A stretch of DNA of 44,645 nucleotides, taken from Gemmatimonadota bacterium. Its GTDB lineage: Bacteria > JBHIER01 > G020348925. The notes beneath the pieces were generated by a model. The model was not told where the DNA came from and ran no database searches. It was given only the letters and a program-made list of their open reading frames with translations. The position numbers and the translations under genes are program-made. The stretch is from contig CP070758.1 in assembly GCA_020348925.1 (NCBI GenBank), forward strand, positions 2,480,974 through 2,525,618. The letters are read 5' to 3'. Shown here piece after piece: positions 24,764 to 33,049 of this stretch. Each line of letters opens with the position of its first letter. Within the stretch, counting starts at the first letter, position 1.

Positions 24764-25852
24764 ATGTTGCTGCGATTGACAGAATTATCACAAGAACCTT
24801 TATATAAGCAACTTATAGCCCAACTTTCTGAGCGAATTTCAAATGGAGAGCTTTCGATAGGGGCAGTATTACCAACTATCGGGAAAATGGCCCGGAAACA
24901 TCATGTCAACATGAATACAGTCAGACGGGCATACAATGAGTTGGAAAAGGTCGGTTTCATCCAACGTAAGGGCGAAGACAGTGCCGTTGTGACCTTTTCT
25001 CCTCCCCGGCTGGGACGAATTTCTGCAGGACATAAATCCATCACCCTTCATTCCCTCACTGGTACGACCACCCCTCTCTTTTCCGAACCTATGGAAAAAC
25101 GCGAATTGAACGACCAGCTGGTTAAAGTCCACCAGATTCAGACAAACCTGTTGCCCAAGAAATTACCTGAAAATGAATTGCTCTCCGTTGTGGCGCATTG
25201 CCATCCCTCTTACATCGTGGGGGGTGATTTCTATGACTGCATTCAGATCGACGAATACCGTTTCGGCTTCGCCATCGCCGACGCTTGCGGCAACGGACTG
25301 CCGGCCGCAATGCTTATCTCACAAATCCAGGCCATGCTCAAGAGCGAGCTCAATAATGGAAACCGAATCAGACGGATTCTGGAGAACATGAACCGACAGG
25401 TCTTTCAAAACTCCCCGGAAGACAGATTCGTCACCTTCTTTTTCGGAGTGCTCGATACATCCACCGGTCACTTCAGGTACGTCAATGCCGGCCACAATTA
25501 CCCAATTCTCATGCGAGGCCATGGCAATCCAGAAAGGTTGGAAGTTGGCGGTCTGGCTTTGGGCATGTTTTCTGATACGACCTTTGAAATCGGGCAGGTG
25601 GTTCTCACAGATGGAGATATTCTTCTGTTCTTTACAGATGGACTGACAGAAATAAGGAACGATTTACACCAGGAGTACGGAGAACAAAGACTGCTGTATA
25701 TTCTCGATCGTTGCCGGCATAGAAACATAGAAAACATTTTGAGCGATGTGTTAAAAGATGTAAGAACCTTTGCCGGAACGGAATCCTGGCAGGACGATTG
25801 CACCGTTATGCTTGTCAGGATCGGCAGGAGATTCTCTCATAGATCTGAATAG
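24764..25852 (+). CDS. GntR DNA-binding domain fused to a PP2C/SpoIIE-type phosphatase
   Basis: A 362-residue fusion. Residues 1 to about 75 are a YtrA-type GntR winged helix (EPLYKQLIAQLSERISNGEL, VNMNTVRRAYNELEKVGFI). Residues about 115-355 are a PP2C-family phosphatase of the SpoIIE/RsbU kind: VGGDFYD (D155), IADACGNG (171-178), NAGHNYPIL, FTDGLTEIRN (D292) and QDDCTVMLV (D344, D345), which supply the metal-binding acidic residues. RsbU-type enzymes dephosphorylate anti-anti-sigma proteins. Here the enzyme sits on a DNA-binding head, so it might dephosphorylate a partner near the promoter or have its DNA binding tuned by the phosphatase domain. GGGAGG precedes the ATG. It is the first gene of the ABC operon. 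No anti-sigma or STAS partner is in the window. Confidence 0.9.
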   Translation: MLLRLTELSQEPLYKQLIAQLSERISNGELSIGAVLPTIGKMARKHHVNMNTVRRAYNELEKVGFIQRKGEDSAVVTFSPPRLGRISAGHKSITLHSLTGTTTPLFSEPMEKRELNDQLVKVHQIQTNLLPKKLPENELLSVVAHCHPSYIVGGDFYDCIQIDEYRFGFAIADACGNGLPAAMLISQIQAMLKSELNNGNRIRRILENMNRQVFQNSPEDRFVTFFFGVLDTSTGHFRYVNAGHNYPILMRGHGNPERLEVGGLALGMFSDTTFEIGQVVLTDGDILLFFTDGLTEIRNDLHQEYGEQRLLYILDRCRHRNIENILSDVLKDVRTFAGTESWQDDCTVMLVRIGRRFSHRSE

Positions 25853-25859
25853 GAGCACG

Positions 25860-26237
25860 ATGCTTTTAAACCTGACCGATCTTTCCGACGAGCCGCTTCA
25901 AAGCCAGCTGGCAAGGCAAATACGGGCAAAAATTTTGGCGGGGGAATTATCCGCCACGGCTCCCTTGCCTTCAATTCGAGCCCTGGCACGAGAGCAGAAG
26001 GTGAGTGTCATCACCGTTCAACGGGCTTACGAACATCTCATGCGGGAGAACCTGATTCATTCCAGACGAGGAAAGGGCTTCTTTGTATCAGAAGTGCCTC
26101 GCACCCAAAAAAAGGATATGGCTGTAGATCGGCTTAAGGATCATCTTGAGCGCCCTGTGCGCGATGCGATTTCGGAGGGACTGACGGTGAAGGAAATTAA
26201 AGCAGCACTGGGGGAGATTATTTCAAAGATCGGTTGA
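25860..26237 (+). CDS. YtrA-type GntR transcriptional regulator
   Basis: A 125-residue GntR regulator of the short YtrA subgroup. The winged helix (residues about 1-75; LPSIRALAREQKVSVITVQRAYEHL) is followed by a short helical tail for dimerisation (DAISEGLTVKEIKAALGEIISKI). Its first 30 residues (MLLNLTDLSDEPLQSQL) closely parallel those of the preceding GntR-phosphatase, so the two heads are probably paralogues. AGGAG lies before the ATG at 25860; an upstream in-frame ATG would overlap the previous gene. In the well-known Bacillus ytr arrangement such a repressor controls a neighbouring ABC exporter, as expected here. Confidence 0.92.
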   Translation: MLLNLTDLSDEPLQSQLARQIRAKILAGELSATAPLPSIRALAREQKVSVITVQRAYEHLMRENLIHSRRGKGFFVSEVPRTQKKDMAVDRLKDHLERPVRDAISEGLTVKEIKAALGEIISKIG

Positions 26238-26333
26238 AAAGCCTAAGCCTTAGCTTAATCCGACAAAGGAGCCAGGAATTCGGCATTAAAGAAAAACTCA
26301 AACGAAACACATAAGATCCAAAGGAGAAGTACG

Positions 26334-27218
26334 ATGGAAAAAGCATTTCACTTCAAAAACGTAGTTAAGAGATATCCTGAATTTCAGCTCGGGCCGCTCA
26401 GCCTGGAGTTGGAACCAGGGGTTGTCCTCGGTTACATCGGGCCGAATGGATCGGGGAAGACAACGACGATGCATTGTCTCACAGGTCTGGTCAAGGCGGA
26501 TCAAGGCGAAATGTATGTCTTCGAGCGCAGGAACGATCCGAACAAACCCGCATGGAAACTCGATATTGGATACGTCGGGGACGTCCATGTATTCTACGAG
26601 CGTTGGTCCGGTGAGAAAAATTTGCGGTTCCTCTCCCAGTTCTACCCGAACTGGTCCCATGAGCGAGCTCAGGAACTGGCCCGGCGTTTCAATCTCCCTT
26701 TAAACAAAAGAGCCAAGGATTTATCCAGTGGGAATCGTGTCAAATTATCCCTCATCTCGGCTCTGGCTCATTCTCCGAGATTATTACTTCTCGATGAGCC
26801 GACCTCGGGGATTGATCCGGTCGTTCGAACAGAAGTACTGGATGTTCTCTTCGAAGTTTTGGAGGATGGAGACAGGGCCATCTTCTACTCCACACATATT
26901 TTGTCAGATATCAGTCGTCTCGCCGACGAATTGGCCTTTCTGGATAACGGTCAAGTTATGCAGAGATCCGCAAAGGACGACCTGACCGACACCTGGCGAA
27001 AAATTTCCTTTCGCCTGGATAAAGAGTTGGTTCCTTTGGAGGCAATGGTAGATCGAAAACAGGAAGGTAATGACTATCAGGTCATCAGCTCGAACTTTGA
27101 AGCCACCGTGCAACATCTCCGTGAGCTTGGTGCTGAAAACATCCGCGAAAACCGCATGACGATCGACGAGATTGCCGTCCAGATATTGAAGGGTGGAATT
27201 CATGTGGCGAGTTCTTAG
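26334..27218 (+). CDS. ABC transporter ATP-binding protein
   Basis: A 294-residue ATPase of the ABC-2 exporter type. Walker A is GPNGSGKTTT (near residues 42-51), the Q-loop region is YVGDVHVFYERWSGEKNL, the signature is LSSGNRVKLSL, Walker B is LLLLDEPTSGID, and the switch histidine is in STHILSDI. The last glutamine/glutamate of the signature is asparagine (SSGN). About 80 C-terminal residues form an accessory domain. AAAGGAG precedes the ATG. Its end overlaps the first permease start. It is the only ATPase in the operon, so it probably pairs with all the small permeases. Closest known arrangement: Ytr/Bcr-like exporters. Confidence 0.93.
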   Translation: MEKAFHFKNVVKRYPEFQLGPLSLELEPGVVLGYIGPNGSGKTTTMHCLTGLVKADQGEMYVFERRNDPNKPAWKLDIGYVGDVHVFYERWSGEKNLRFLSQFYPNWSHERAQELARRFNLPLNKRAKDLSSGNRVKLSLISALAHSPRLLLLDEPTSGIDPVVRTEVLDVLFEVLEDGDRAIFYSTHILSDISRLADELAFLDNGQVMQRSAKDDLTDTWRKISFRLDKELVPLEAMVDRKQEGNDYQVISSNFEATVQHLRELGAENIRENRMTIDEIAVQILKGGIHVASS

Positions 27219-27909
27219 TGCCGAATTACAGTATAACAGGTATGTTGCGATTTACATACTGACACTCTCTGTCTTGAGTTTCATCAGCGTGCATTTCTAC
27301 ACACCCATATTCGGAAGGCCAATGACGTACACGAATGCAGGCATCATCTCGTCCGGTCATATGTTCTTCTTTTTTGTCGGTACGATTCTTGTCTCAGCCT
27401 GGTGGAAAGAGCGCACCTATCGCAGTCATGTCTTGCTCCCTCTCGGAGCATGGAAAATTGGAGCAGTGCGATTCGGGATGTATCTGATTTATTGGATTTC
27501 ACTCCTCTGTATCTATTTCATCTGGAGTCGTATTTCTCAGCATTTCACTATTGACGCCAAGATGATTTCCGTCCTGTGCACACAAACAGGCTTTATATTG
27601 ATTGTTTTCTCACTTATTTTCTTTTGGAGCGATCTCCGTGAATCGACAATTAAGAATCGAACAATTCTCAGGATGCCGGGAAAGAAAGTATTTGGCTTAG
27701 CAACCTTGGTCACTATCATGCTCATTTCATTTATCAGTATGGCCGGGACCGTTCACACGTACCAAAGAAAATGCACAAGCCAGTTTGACCGTTTTTTGTG
27801 CTGGGTGTACCAATCTGAAACTGGACCGGTTTTTTTCATCGCACTGGGTCTCTGTTTCGCCATGCTCACAATTATGACTTTCGGACGTCGAAGATCATAC
27901 TTTGATTGA
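27202..27909 (+). CDS. ABC-2 type small permease 1
   Basis: A 235-residue inner-membrane protein with about six hydrophobic segments. It opens MWRVLSAELQYNRY and ends GRRRSYFD, and carries a loop KERTYRSHVLLPLG after the second membrane span. These three marks recur in the four later permeases of the operon, which makes the set one paralogous family. The ATG at 27202 is chosen over a GTG nine bases upstream because the MWR start is shared by the family and AAGGG lies before it. It overlaps the ATPase gene by 17 bases. Transported substrate unknown. Confidence 0.87.
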   Translation: MWRVLSAELQYNRYVAIYILTLSVLSFISVHFYTPIFGRPMTYTNAGIISSGHMFFFFVGTILVSAWWKERTYRSHVLLPLGAWKIGAVRFGMYLIYWISLLCIYFIWSRISQHFTIDAKMISVLCTQTGFILIVFSLIFFWSDLRESTIKNRTILRMPGKKVFGLATLVTIMLISFISMAGTVHTYQRKCTSQFDRFLCWVYQSETGPVFFIALGLCFAMLTIMTFGRRRSYFD

Positions 27910-27931
27910 CTATGATAAAGGAGTCAACACC

Positions 27932-28594
27932 ATGGAAGAATCATTGAAATTCAATATGTGGCACGTTTTAAAAGCGGATCTCCAATATCACAGGCTGGTC
28001 ATCGGAACCGTTTATACCATCGGCATTATGATGCTTATTGGAGACCTCGCTTTAAACATATTCGACATATATATGATCTTGGGAATCACAACGCTGTCCT
28101 TTTACGCCGGGATGTGGATCATTGGAGCAACGGACAACAAAGAAAAACGAGACCGACATCAAACGGCTCTTCCGAACTCAATCGAAAGACAAAGCACCGT
28201 GCGCCTCATGTTTTGTGTTCTTTTTCAGACAGGTTTACTGATTATGTGGCTTCTCCTCCTTCTTCTCAAATACGCTGGTGATGCCAATCGACTTGTCTGG
28301 GATATCTTCTCCATAAATGCCCTCAATCTCATCATTATAATGCTTTTCGTTATCTATGCTGATTTAGGTGAAGTGGGAAAAAAATTGTATCGATATCTTT
28401 TTTTAGGGTCGGTTTTACTCATTCTATTCTTTCTCATCTATCTCAGTATTATCGATACTCTCCAATATCCTCTTTCTTTTGGACCTGAGATCAGAAAAAC
28501 CCCAGTGGAGACAGCGGTGTATAATATCGTCTGTATCGTTTTAATTTATTTCGATCATATAATCTTCTTAAAGCGCAGATCGTATCTTGATTAG
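27932..28594 (+). CDS. ABC-2 type small permease 2
   Basis: A 220-residue six-span membrane protein of the same family as its neighbours: MWHVLKADLQYHRLV at residues 9-23, the loop NKEKRDRHQTALPNS, and the ending KRRSYLD. AAAGGAG sits eight bases before the ATG at 27932. Its first eight residues (MEESLKFN) are an extension absent from the other four. No ATP-binding or enzyme motif. It most likely forms part of the membrane channel with the ATPase at 26334-27218. Confidence 0.87.
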   Translation: MEESLKFNMWHVLKADLQYHRLVIGTVYTIGIMMLIGDLALNIFDIYMILGITTLSFYAGMWIIGATDNKEKRDRHQTALPNSIERQSTVRLMFCVLFQTGLLIMWLLLLLLKYAGDANRLVWDIFSINALNLIIIMLFVIYADLGEVGKKLYRYLFLGSVLLILFFLIYLSIIDTLQYPLSFGPEIRKTPVETAVYNIVCIVLIYFDHIIFLKRRSYLD

Positions 28595-28606
28595 GAATTT
28601 ATCACT

Positions 28607-29290
28607 ATGTGGAAACTCTTCTGGACAGAATTGAAATATAACAGGCTCTTGATATCTATTGCCTACATATTCTGCCTGATCTGTTTTGTCACAATATGGT
28701 TTGGTGTACGATACGAACATAATCGCGTGCCGTTATTCATGCTTATAATTCTTGTCACAACGTTTATGATTCATTTTACAGTTGAAGGGAGTCGAACAAA
28801 AGAGAACAGAAACAGAATGCAAGTGGTACTACCAATTCCAAGTACTATCATTTATGTCAGTCGTTTTTCTCTATCTATTGTCTTATGGATAAATATCGGA
28901 CTGTTGTTAGTGATTAGTCAGCGTATCGTGCAATCTCTTTTCAATAGTTCCCTAATGATACCCACTGCCAATCAGCTCCTTTCTGTGAATGGATTGGTCT
29001 TAATCATAACTGTCGCTTATCTTCTCAACTCGGATAAAAATACAGTTTTTTCGCGCGGTTCCCTCAGAGTCATGACTTTTATTGTTTGGTTGGGTTTTTA
29101 CGTGGCTGCACTGGGACCTTTCTTTATTCTCACAGATTTTTTAGGTGCGTTCGGGCAACACACCCCTCTCCAAGCAACATTAATGAATGTAATATCATCG
29201 ACATCAGGGAGTCTTACCCTCAATCTGTTAGGTTTGTCCCTCGTCCTCATGAGTATAATTATTTTTATCAGGAGGAGATCATTTGTCTAA
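28607..29290 (+). CDS. ABC-2 type small permease 3
   Basis: A 227-residue six-span membrane protein beginning MWKLFWTELKYNRLLI, with the loop SRTKENRNRMQVVLPIP and the ending IRRRSFV. The codons for the terminal arginines also contain the AGGAGG ribosome-binding site of the next gene, whose start overlaps this stop by eight bases. Its own ribosome-binding site (AGGA) is distant, so translation may depend on coupling with the preceding permease, which ends 12 bp upstream. Confidence 0.87.
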   Translation: MWKLFWTELKYNRLLISIAYIFCLICFVTIWFGVRYEHNRVPLFMLIILVTTFMIHFTVEGSRTKENRNRMQVVLPIPSTIIYVSRFSLSIVLWINIGLLLVISQRIVQSLFNSSLMIPTANQLLSVNGLVLIITVAYLLNSDKNTVFSRGSLRVMTFIVWLGFYVAALGPFFILTDFLGAFGQHTPLQATLMNVISSTSGSLTLNLLGLSLVLMSIIIFIRRRSFV

Positions 29291-31574
29291 ATATATCGAT
29301 GTTAAAAATATTACTCGGATTTTAAACCTGTTCATTGTCTCAGTCTTATTGGGATGTGGGAACCAGCAAAAGCATTCAGAAAAGGTTACAATTGAATTCC
29401 GACTCGCCGAAACGACCCCGGTTGAAGGTTTGTCCGAAATGATTATTCAAAGCTCCGGGGAGAGGTTTTTTCTCCACCAAGAGGTATTACTGTCGAACAG
29501 CGATATAGCATCGGCTTCCGTTAAAATGCACAACAATCGATCTGCTGTTGAATTGATCTTGACTGATACAGGGCGAGACAAACTGGCCGAAGTAACACAG
29601 GAAAACATCAATAACCGCATGGGAATGCTTATAGACGGAAAACTGGTGTCAGCTCCCCTCATTCAGGCTCCGATACGCGTGGGCAAGGCAATCATCGACG
29701 GAGGATTTTCTGAAAACGAGGCGCTTCGTATTGTACGTTACATTGAAAGTGGACGAAAGATCGCAGGAAGGATACCACGATTTCACTTGAAAGACGCAAA
29801 AGGATTTATGCACTCATACATGGCGGCCCTCAGGACCGGAGACAAATCCGAGATCTCCTCCTTCTGGAGTAAAATATCGTTGAACAGGGAAGGTTTTGGT
29901 TACATGCATCTGTGGATCGGTGCGTGTCTACCGATTTCCGAATGGACAACCTTTTTCGAAGAGAACGACTATACCTATCACATAAACTCCGTCAGCACCG
30001 AGAAGGATCATTACATAATTCATTTCGACTGGATTGAGGGAGATACATCTAACGGAAAAAATGAATCCGAGACGCACCCCATGCGGTATTATATCGTTTG
30101 GGAGGATGAAGAATGGGTTTTGATAAATCCCATCGACATCCTAACGAGGGACTGGTCCATATACGAGAGCGAGTATTTCATTTTTCATTATCCAGCACAG
30201 ATCAACATCGAAGACCATTTTTCAGAACTTCATTTCATGGATCGAGGATACGAAAAATTAATTGAATCGCTACACATATCCCCTGCAGAAAAAATAGAGT
30301 ATTATAAAGCCCGAACACCTCGAAAATGCGGAGATCTCGTCTGCTTTCCACCTGCCAATGGATATTGTGCACGCGGTCTCCCTTTTCGTCCGAATGCACC
30401 TCAGTGGTTTCACATTGTCATCTCAACATCCTTTATTAATCTTCATGAAGTGACTCACTTGCTTGTTCCTGACGCCGATCTCTACAGCATCAACGCTGCA
30501 TTTGATGAGGGAATCGCTGTCGCTTTTGGAGGTACGACCTTTCAAACAGCCGAATACGCGCTCATTCGCACAAGAAATGCGATCGGTCAATCTGACTATG
30601 TACCCCTTGAAACCTTTCTTACAGATGAAGCTCATTTTTGGAAATACTCGTTTATAACCTACCAGGAAGCGGGGGCATTCGTAAGATTTCTGATCGACCG
30701 ATTTGGAATTGAAAAGTTAAAAAAACTCTGTAACGATCCTGAAGTCGGTCAAGAATTAGCCGGTACGATTCAGAAAATCTATGGCTTTTCAATCAAGAAA
30801 TTGGAACAACAATTTAAAGAATATCTGAGCGAGATCGATGTACCAGAAGTTGAATATTCCGCACCTGATAATGCAACGTTAGTCTTCTCCATGACCGATC
30901 CAGAGAACGATGACAACGGAGACGGTGACTATGAGTACCCAGCAGACAAACGGTTTGAGAAGGGAGTCTTTGATCTGAGAGAATTCAGCGTGCTCACGGA
31001 TACCAGTCGCGTCTATTTCAGATTAAGATTTCAAAATATGATTGGACCTGTAAACTATGATGATATAGAAGAGAAGTTCTTACCTGGCACTGTTATCGCG
31101 ATCTGTAAGAAGAGGGGTGCTGGAAGACACGTCCAGAAGTATTTTGATGGCGTCCGATTTGAACAGGATAGGGGTTATGACATAAAACTCACTGTCGGAT
31201 TCGGAATCACAGCCTCCAACAATTTTGGGAAAGTATACTATACGACCGGAGACAACTTCAGCGACCTCTCAAATATCGAAAACAATACAATCTCATTTTC
31301 AATCCCAATTGATTTTATCGGAAAACCTCATAAGAATTGGGGGTATTTTGTGGGAGTCGGACTGATGGGCGATCGCACGATGCATTTTACCGGAGGTCCC
31401 ATGCCTGTGTATAAGGACCACAGGCTTTTCATTCGTGGCGGAAATCACGAGTTCGGCAATCCGGCTTTCATCGACATTCTTCTTCCTGAAGAAAGAAACC
31501 AGAAAAAGATGCTCTCCGACTATGACCCAGGAGAAGGGAAACTGGCCGTAGTCCCCATAATCACACAAAGATGA
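29283..31574 (+). CDS. Lipoprotein with SecD-P1-like, HExxH metallopeptidase and glucodextranase-C-like domains
   Basis: A 763-residue lipoprotein. The lipobox is LLGC (C25). Residues about 34-160 resemble the P1 head of SecD: LTDTGRDKLAEVTQENINN, GMLIDGKLVSAPLIQAPI, IDGGFSENEALRI. Residues about 295-510 form a peptidase-MA-like domain with zinc motif HEVTH (H388, E389, H392) and a probable third ligand, E409, in DEGIAVAFGG. Residues about 525-763 resemble the glucodextranase C-terminal/DOMON sandwich (DPENDDNGDGDYEYP, FDLREFSV). The TTG start at 29283 is chosen for an AGGAGG seven bases upstream and overlaps the previous stop. Its place between permeases suggests a cell-envelope partner of the transporter, perhaps processing its substrate. 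Localised by inference to the periplasmic face. Confidence 0.87.
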   Translation: MSKYIDVKNITRILNLFIVSVLLGCGNQQKHSEKVTIEFRLAETTPVEGLSEMIIQSSGERFFLHQEVLLSNSDIASASVKMHNNRSAVELILTDTGRDKLAEVTQENINNRMGMLIDGKLVSAPLIQAPIRVGKAIIDGGFSENEALRIVRYIESGRKIAGRIPRFHLKDAKGFMHSYMAALRTGDKSEISSFWSKISLNREGFGYMHLWIGACLPISEWTTFFEENDYTYHINSVSTEKDHYIIHFDWIEGDTSNGKNESETHPMRYYIVWEDEEWVLINPIDILTRDWSIYESEYFIFHYPAQINIEDHFSELHFMDRGYEKLIESLHISPAEKIEYYKARTPRKCGDLVCFPPANGYCARGLPFRPNAPQWFHIVISTSFINLHEVTHLLVPDADLYSINAAFDEGIAVAFGGTTFQTAEYALIRTRNAIGQSDYVPLETFLTDEAHFWKYSFITYQEAGAFVRFLIDRFGIEKLKKLCNDPEVGQELAGTIQKIYGFSIKKLEQQFKEYLSEIDVPEVEYSAPDNATLVFSMTDPENDDNGDGDYEYPADKRFEKGVFDLREFSVLTDTSRVYFRLRFQNMIGPVNYDDIEEKFLPGTVIAICKKRGAGRHVQKYFDGVRFEQDRGYDIKLTVGFGITASNNFGKVYYTTGDNFSDLSNIENNTISFSIPIDFIGKPHKNWGYFVGVGLMGDRTMHFTGGPMPVYKDHRLFIRGGNHEFGNPAFIDILLPEERNQKKMLSDYDPGEGKLAVVPIITQR

Positions 31575-31601
31575 GTACTACTCCGCTCAAAGGAAACCGT
31601 C

Positions 31602-32246
31602 ATGTGGAAGCTGATTCGATCTGAGTTGCTGTATTACAAAACACTGTTAACCATTCTCTACGCCTTCGTGGTACCATTTTTCATATTCAATATCTTCAGG
31701 CAAGGTTTCGAATAACATCTGGCCCGGGCAATGTGGATTACGGTCCCCAACATTGCTATTGCTTTGAAAAGCGAATACAAGAAATCGAAGAAGAATCCGC
31801 TCTATGCGAGGTTACCGATACCAACACTCCATGTCGGAATCTCAAAACTTGCAATTTGGGTGCCGTACTGGTTGAGTCTCGTTTTTCTATTCACAATCAG
31901 TAGTCTCTTAAACAATCACAGCAGAATAGAACAGTATTTTCCCTGGATTATTCTGACTCTAGCGAGTTCGATGATTATCATAGGGGCATTTTCCAGCACT
32001 GTACTGGACCTGCGTTACTGTTTGAGAGGGATAGTTATGGATCAGACTTTGGCAGCGTGTATCATACTTATCCCATGGATCTTGGCATTACTCTACCTGT
32101 TTATGAGCATTTCCGGCCCCGTCGGTCCGTATTTGGCGAGAACCTTTTTCTCTCCAGGAGTCTCGATTTCAATGACGTCCGTTGCAACCATTTTGCTCGT
32201 CCTGAGTATCATTGTTTTTAATCAACGCAGATCTTTCCTGGAGTAA
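31602..32246 (+). pseudogene. ABC-2 type small permease 4, interrupted by an in-frame ochre stop
   Basis: The gene starts MWKLIRSELLYYKT at 31602, after AAAGGAAA, as its paralogues do. It reaches a TAA at 31713-31715 after 37 codons, then continues in the same frame without shift to 32246. The downstream part includes the family loop (KKSKKNPLYARLPIP) and the ending NQRRSFLE. Without the stop it would be 214 residues. The downstream ATG at 31731 has no clear ribosome-binding site and would lack the first membrane span. Either the gene is recently inactivated or the base is a sequencing error. Readthrough is possible but unsupported. Confidence 0.8.
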
Positions 32247-32251
32247 TGGCA

Positions 32252-32953
32252 ATGTGGAAATTGATAAAGGGGGAATTTTTTTACAATAAGAACATGCTTT
32301 TAGTCTGTTATACTATTTTTATCGCTTTACTGATTACATTCGTCTACTTCCCCGGCAGAAACTTGGAACAGCCACCCGCTGCCAAATGGTTAATTGCTGC
32401 TATTTGGCAAATCTTTATTGTTTCAATTGTTGTGTGGGCTTTTTATGCTTCGGGGAGTGTCAAGAATAGACGAGCCAGGTTTCAAACAATGCTGCCTGTC
32501 TCGATCTTGCAGGTTTCGTTGATACGCTTTGTGTTGCCTCTTTTCTTCTGGTCGAGCGGAGTTTGCCTCTTTTGGATCATGCACCTTCTGGGCAGCACAT
32601 CGAAAAGTGTCATCGATGTCTTCTGGACCATGTTATGTTTGATGGGCGTGTTCCTCATTATTGTATCTCTACGTTACATTGCCATAGACTTAAAAACCTC
32701 ACTCATAGCTAAGAACGTAAAATGGTTCGTCCGCAATATGGCCGGCGGTATTCTCTTAGGTATCATATTCATCGTCTATTTTTTCACAATCTATACGTAT
32801 TACTCCATCAGACCGTTTCATGCATTACGGCAATATTCACCGTCGTTCCTGCTTACACCTTCGGTGGCGGTTTTGTGGACCGTAATTGGCGTAATGCTCA
32901 CTTTCGCCAGTATTGTCGTCTTTTCCTGCAGACAGTCATATGTTGAGTCCTGA
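32252..32953 (+). CDS. ABC-2 type small permease 5
   Basis: A 233-residue six-span membrane protein: MWKLIKGEFFYNKN start, loop GSVKNRRARFQTMLPVS, ending CRQSYVES (a variant of the RRxS ending of its paralogues). The ATG at 32252 is chosen over the ATG at 32246 because GGAG lies eight bases before it and the MWK start matches the family. It is the last gene of the operon. A weak hairpin at 33021-33049 may terminate transcription. Confidence 0.87.
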   Translation: MWKLIKGEFFYNKNMLLVCYTIFIALLITFVYFPGRNLEQPPAAKWLIAAIWQIFIVSIVVWAFYASGSVKNRRARFQTMLPVSILQVSLIRFVLPLFFWSSGVCLFWIMHLLGSTSKSVIDVFWTMLCLMGVFLIIVSLRYIAIDLKTSLIAKNVKWFVRNMAGGILLGIIFIVYFFTIYTYYSIRPFHALRQYSPSFLLTPSVAVLWTVIGVMLTFASIVVFSCRQSYVES

Positions 32954-33020
32954 TCAGCATCGTGGATCGGTTCATCGGACAACCTAAATTTGAGCTCTCA
33001 GAGGACAAGTTGTCTCATCA

Positions 33021-33049
33021 TAGAATATGGAATCGTTGCTTCTATTCTA
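33021..33049. terminator. Possible terminator between converging operons
   Basis: TAGAATA and TATTCTA form a 7-bp stem around a 15-base loop, followed by a T-rich stretch on the plus strand. AT-only pairing makes it weak. Upstream, 32954-33020 holds only a short GACAA-G-TTGTC palindrome. Confidence 0.3.

Noticed and set aside
23898-31715. A general stop-codon reassignment explaining both in-frame stops (TAG at 23898, TAA at 31713)
   Set aside because: Two different codons are involved, and both TAG and TAA end other genes normally in the window, so independent mutations or errors are simpler.
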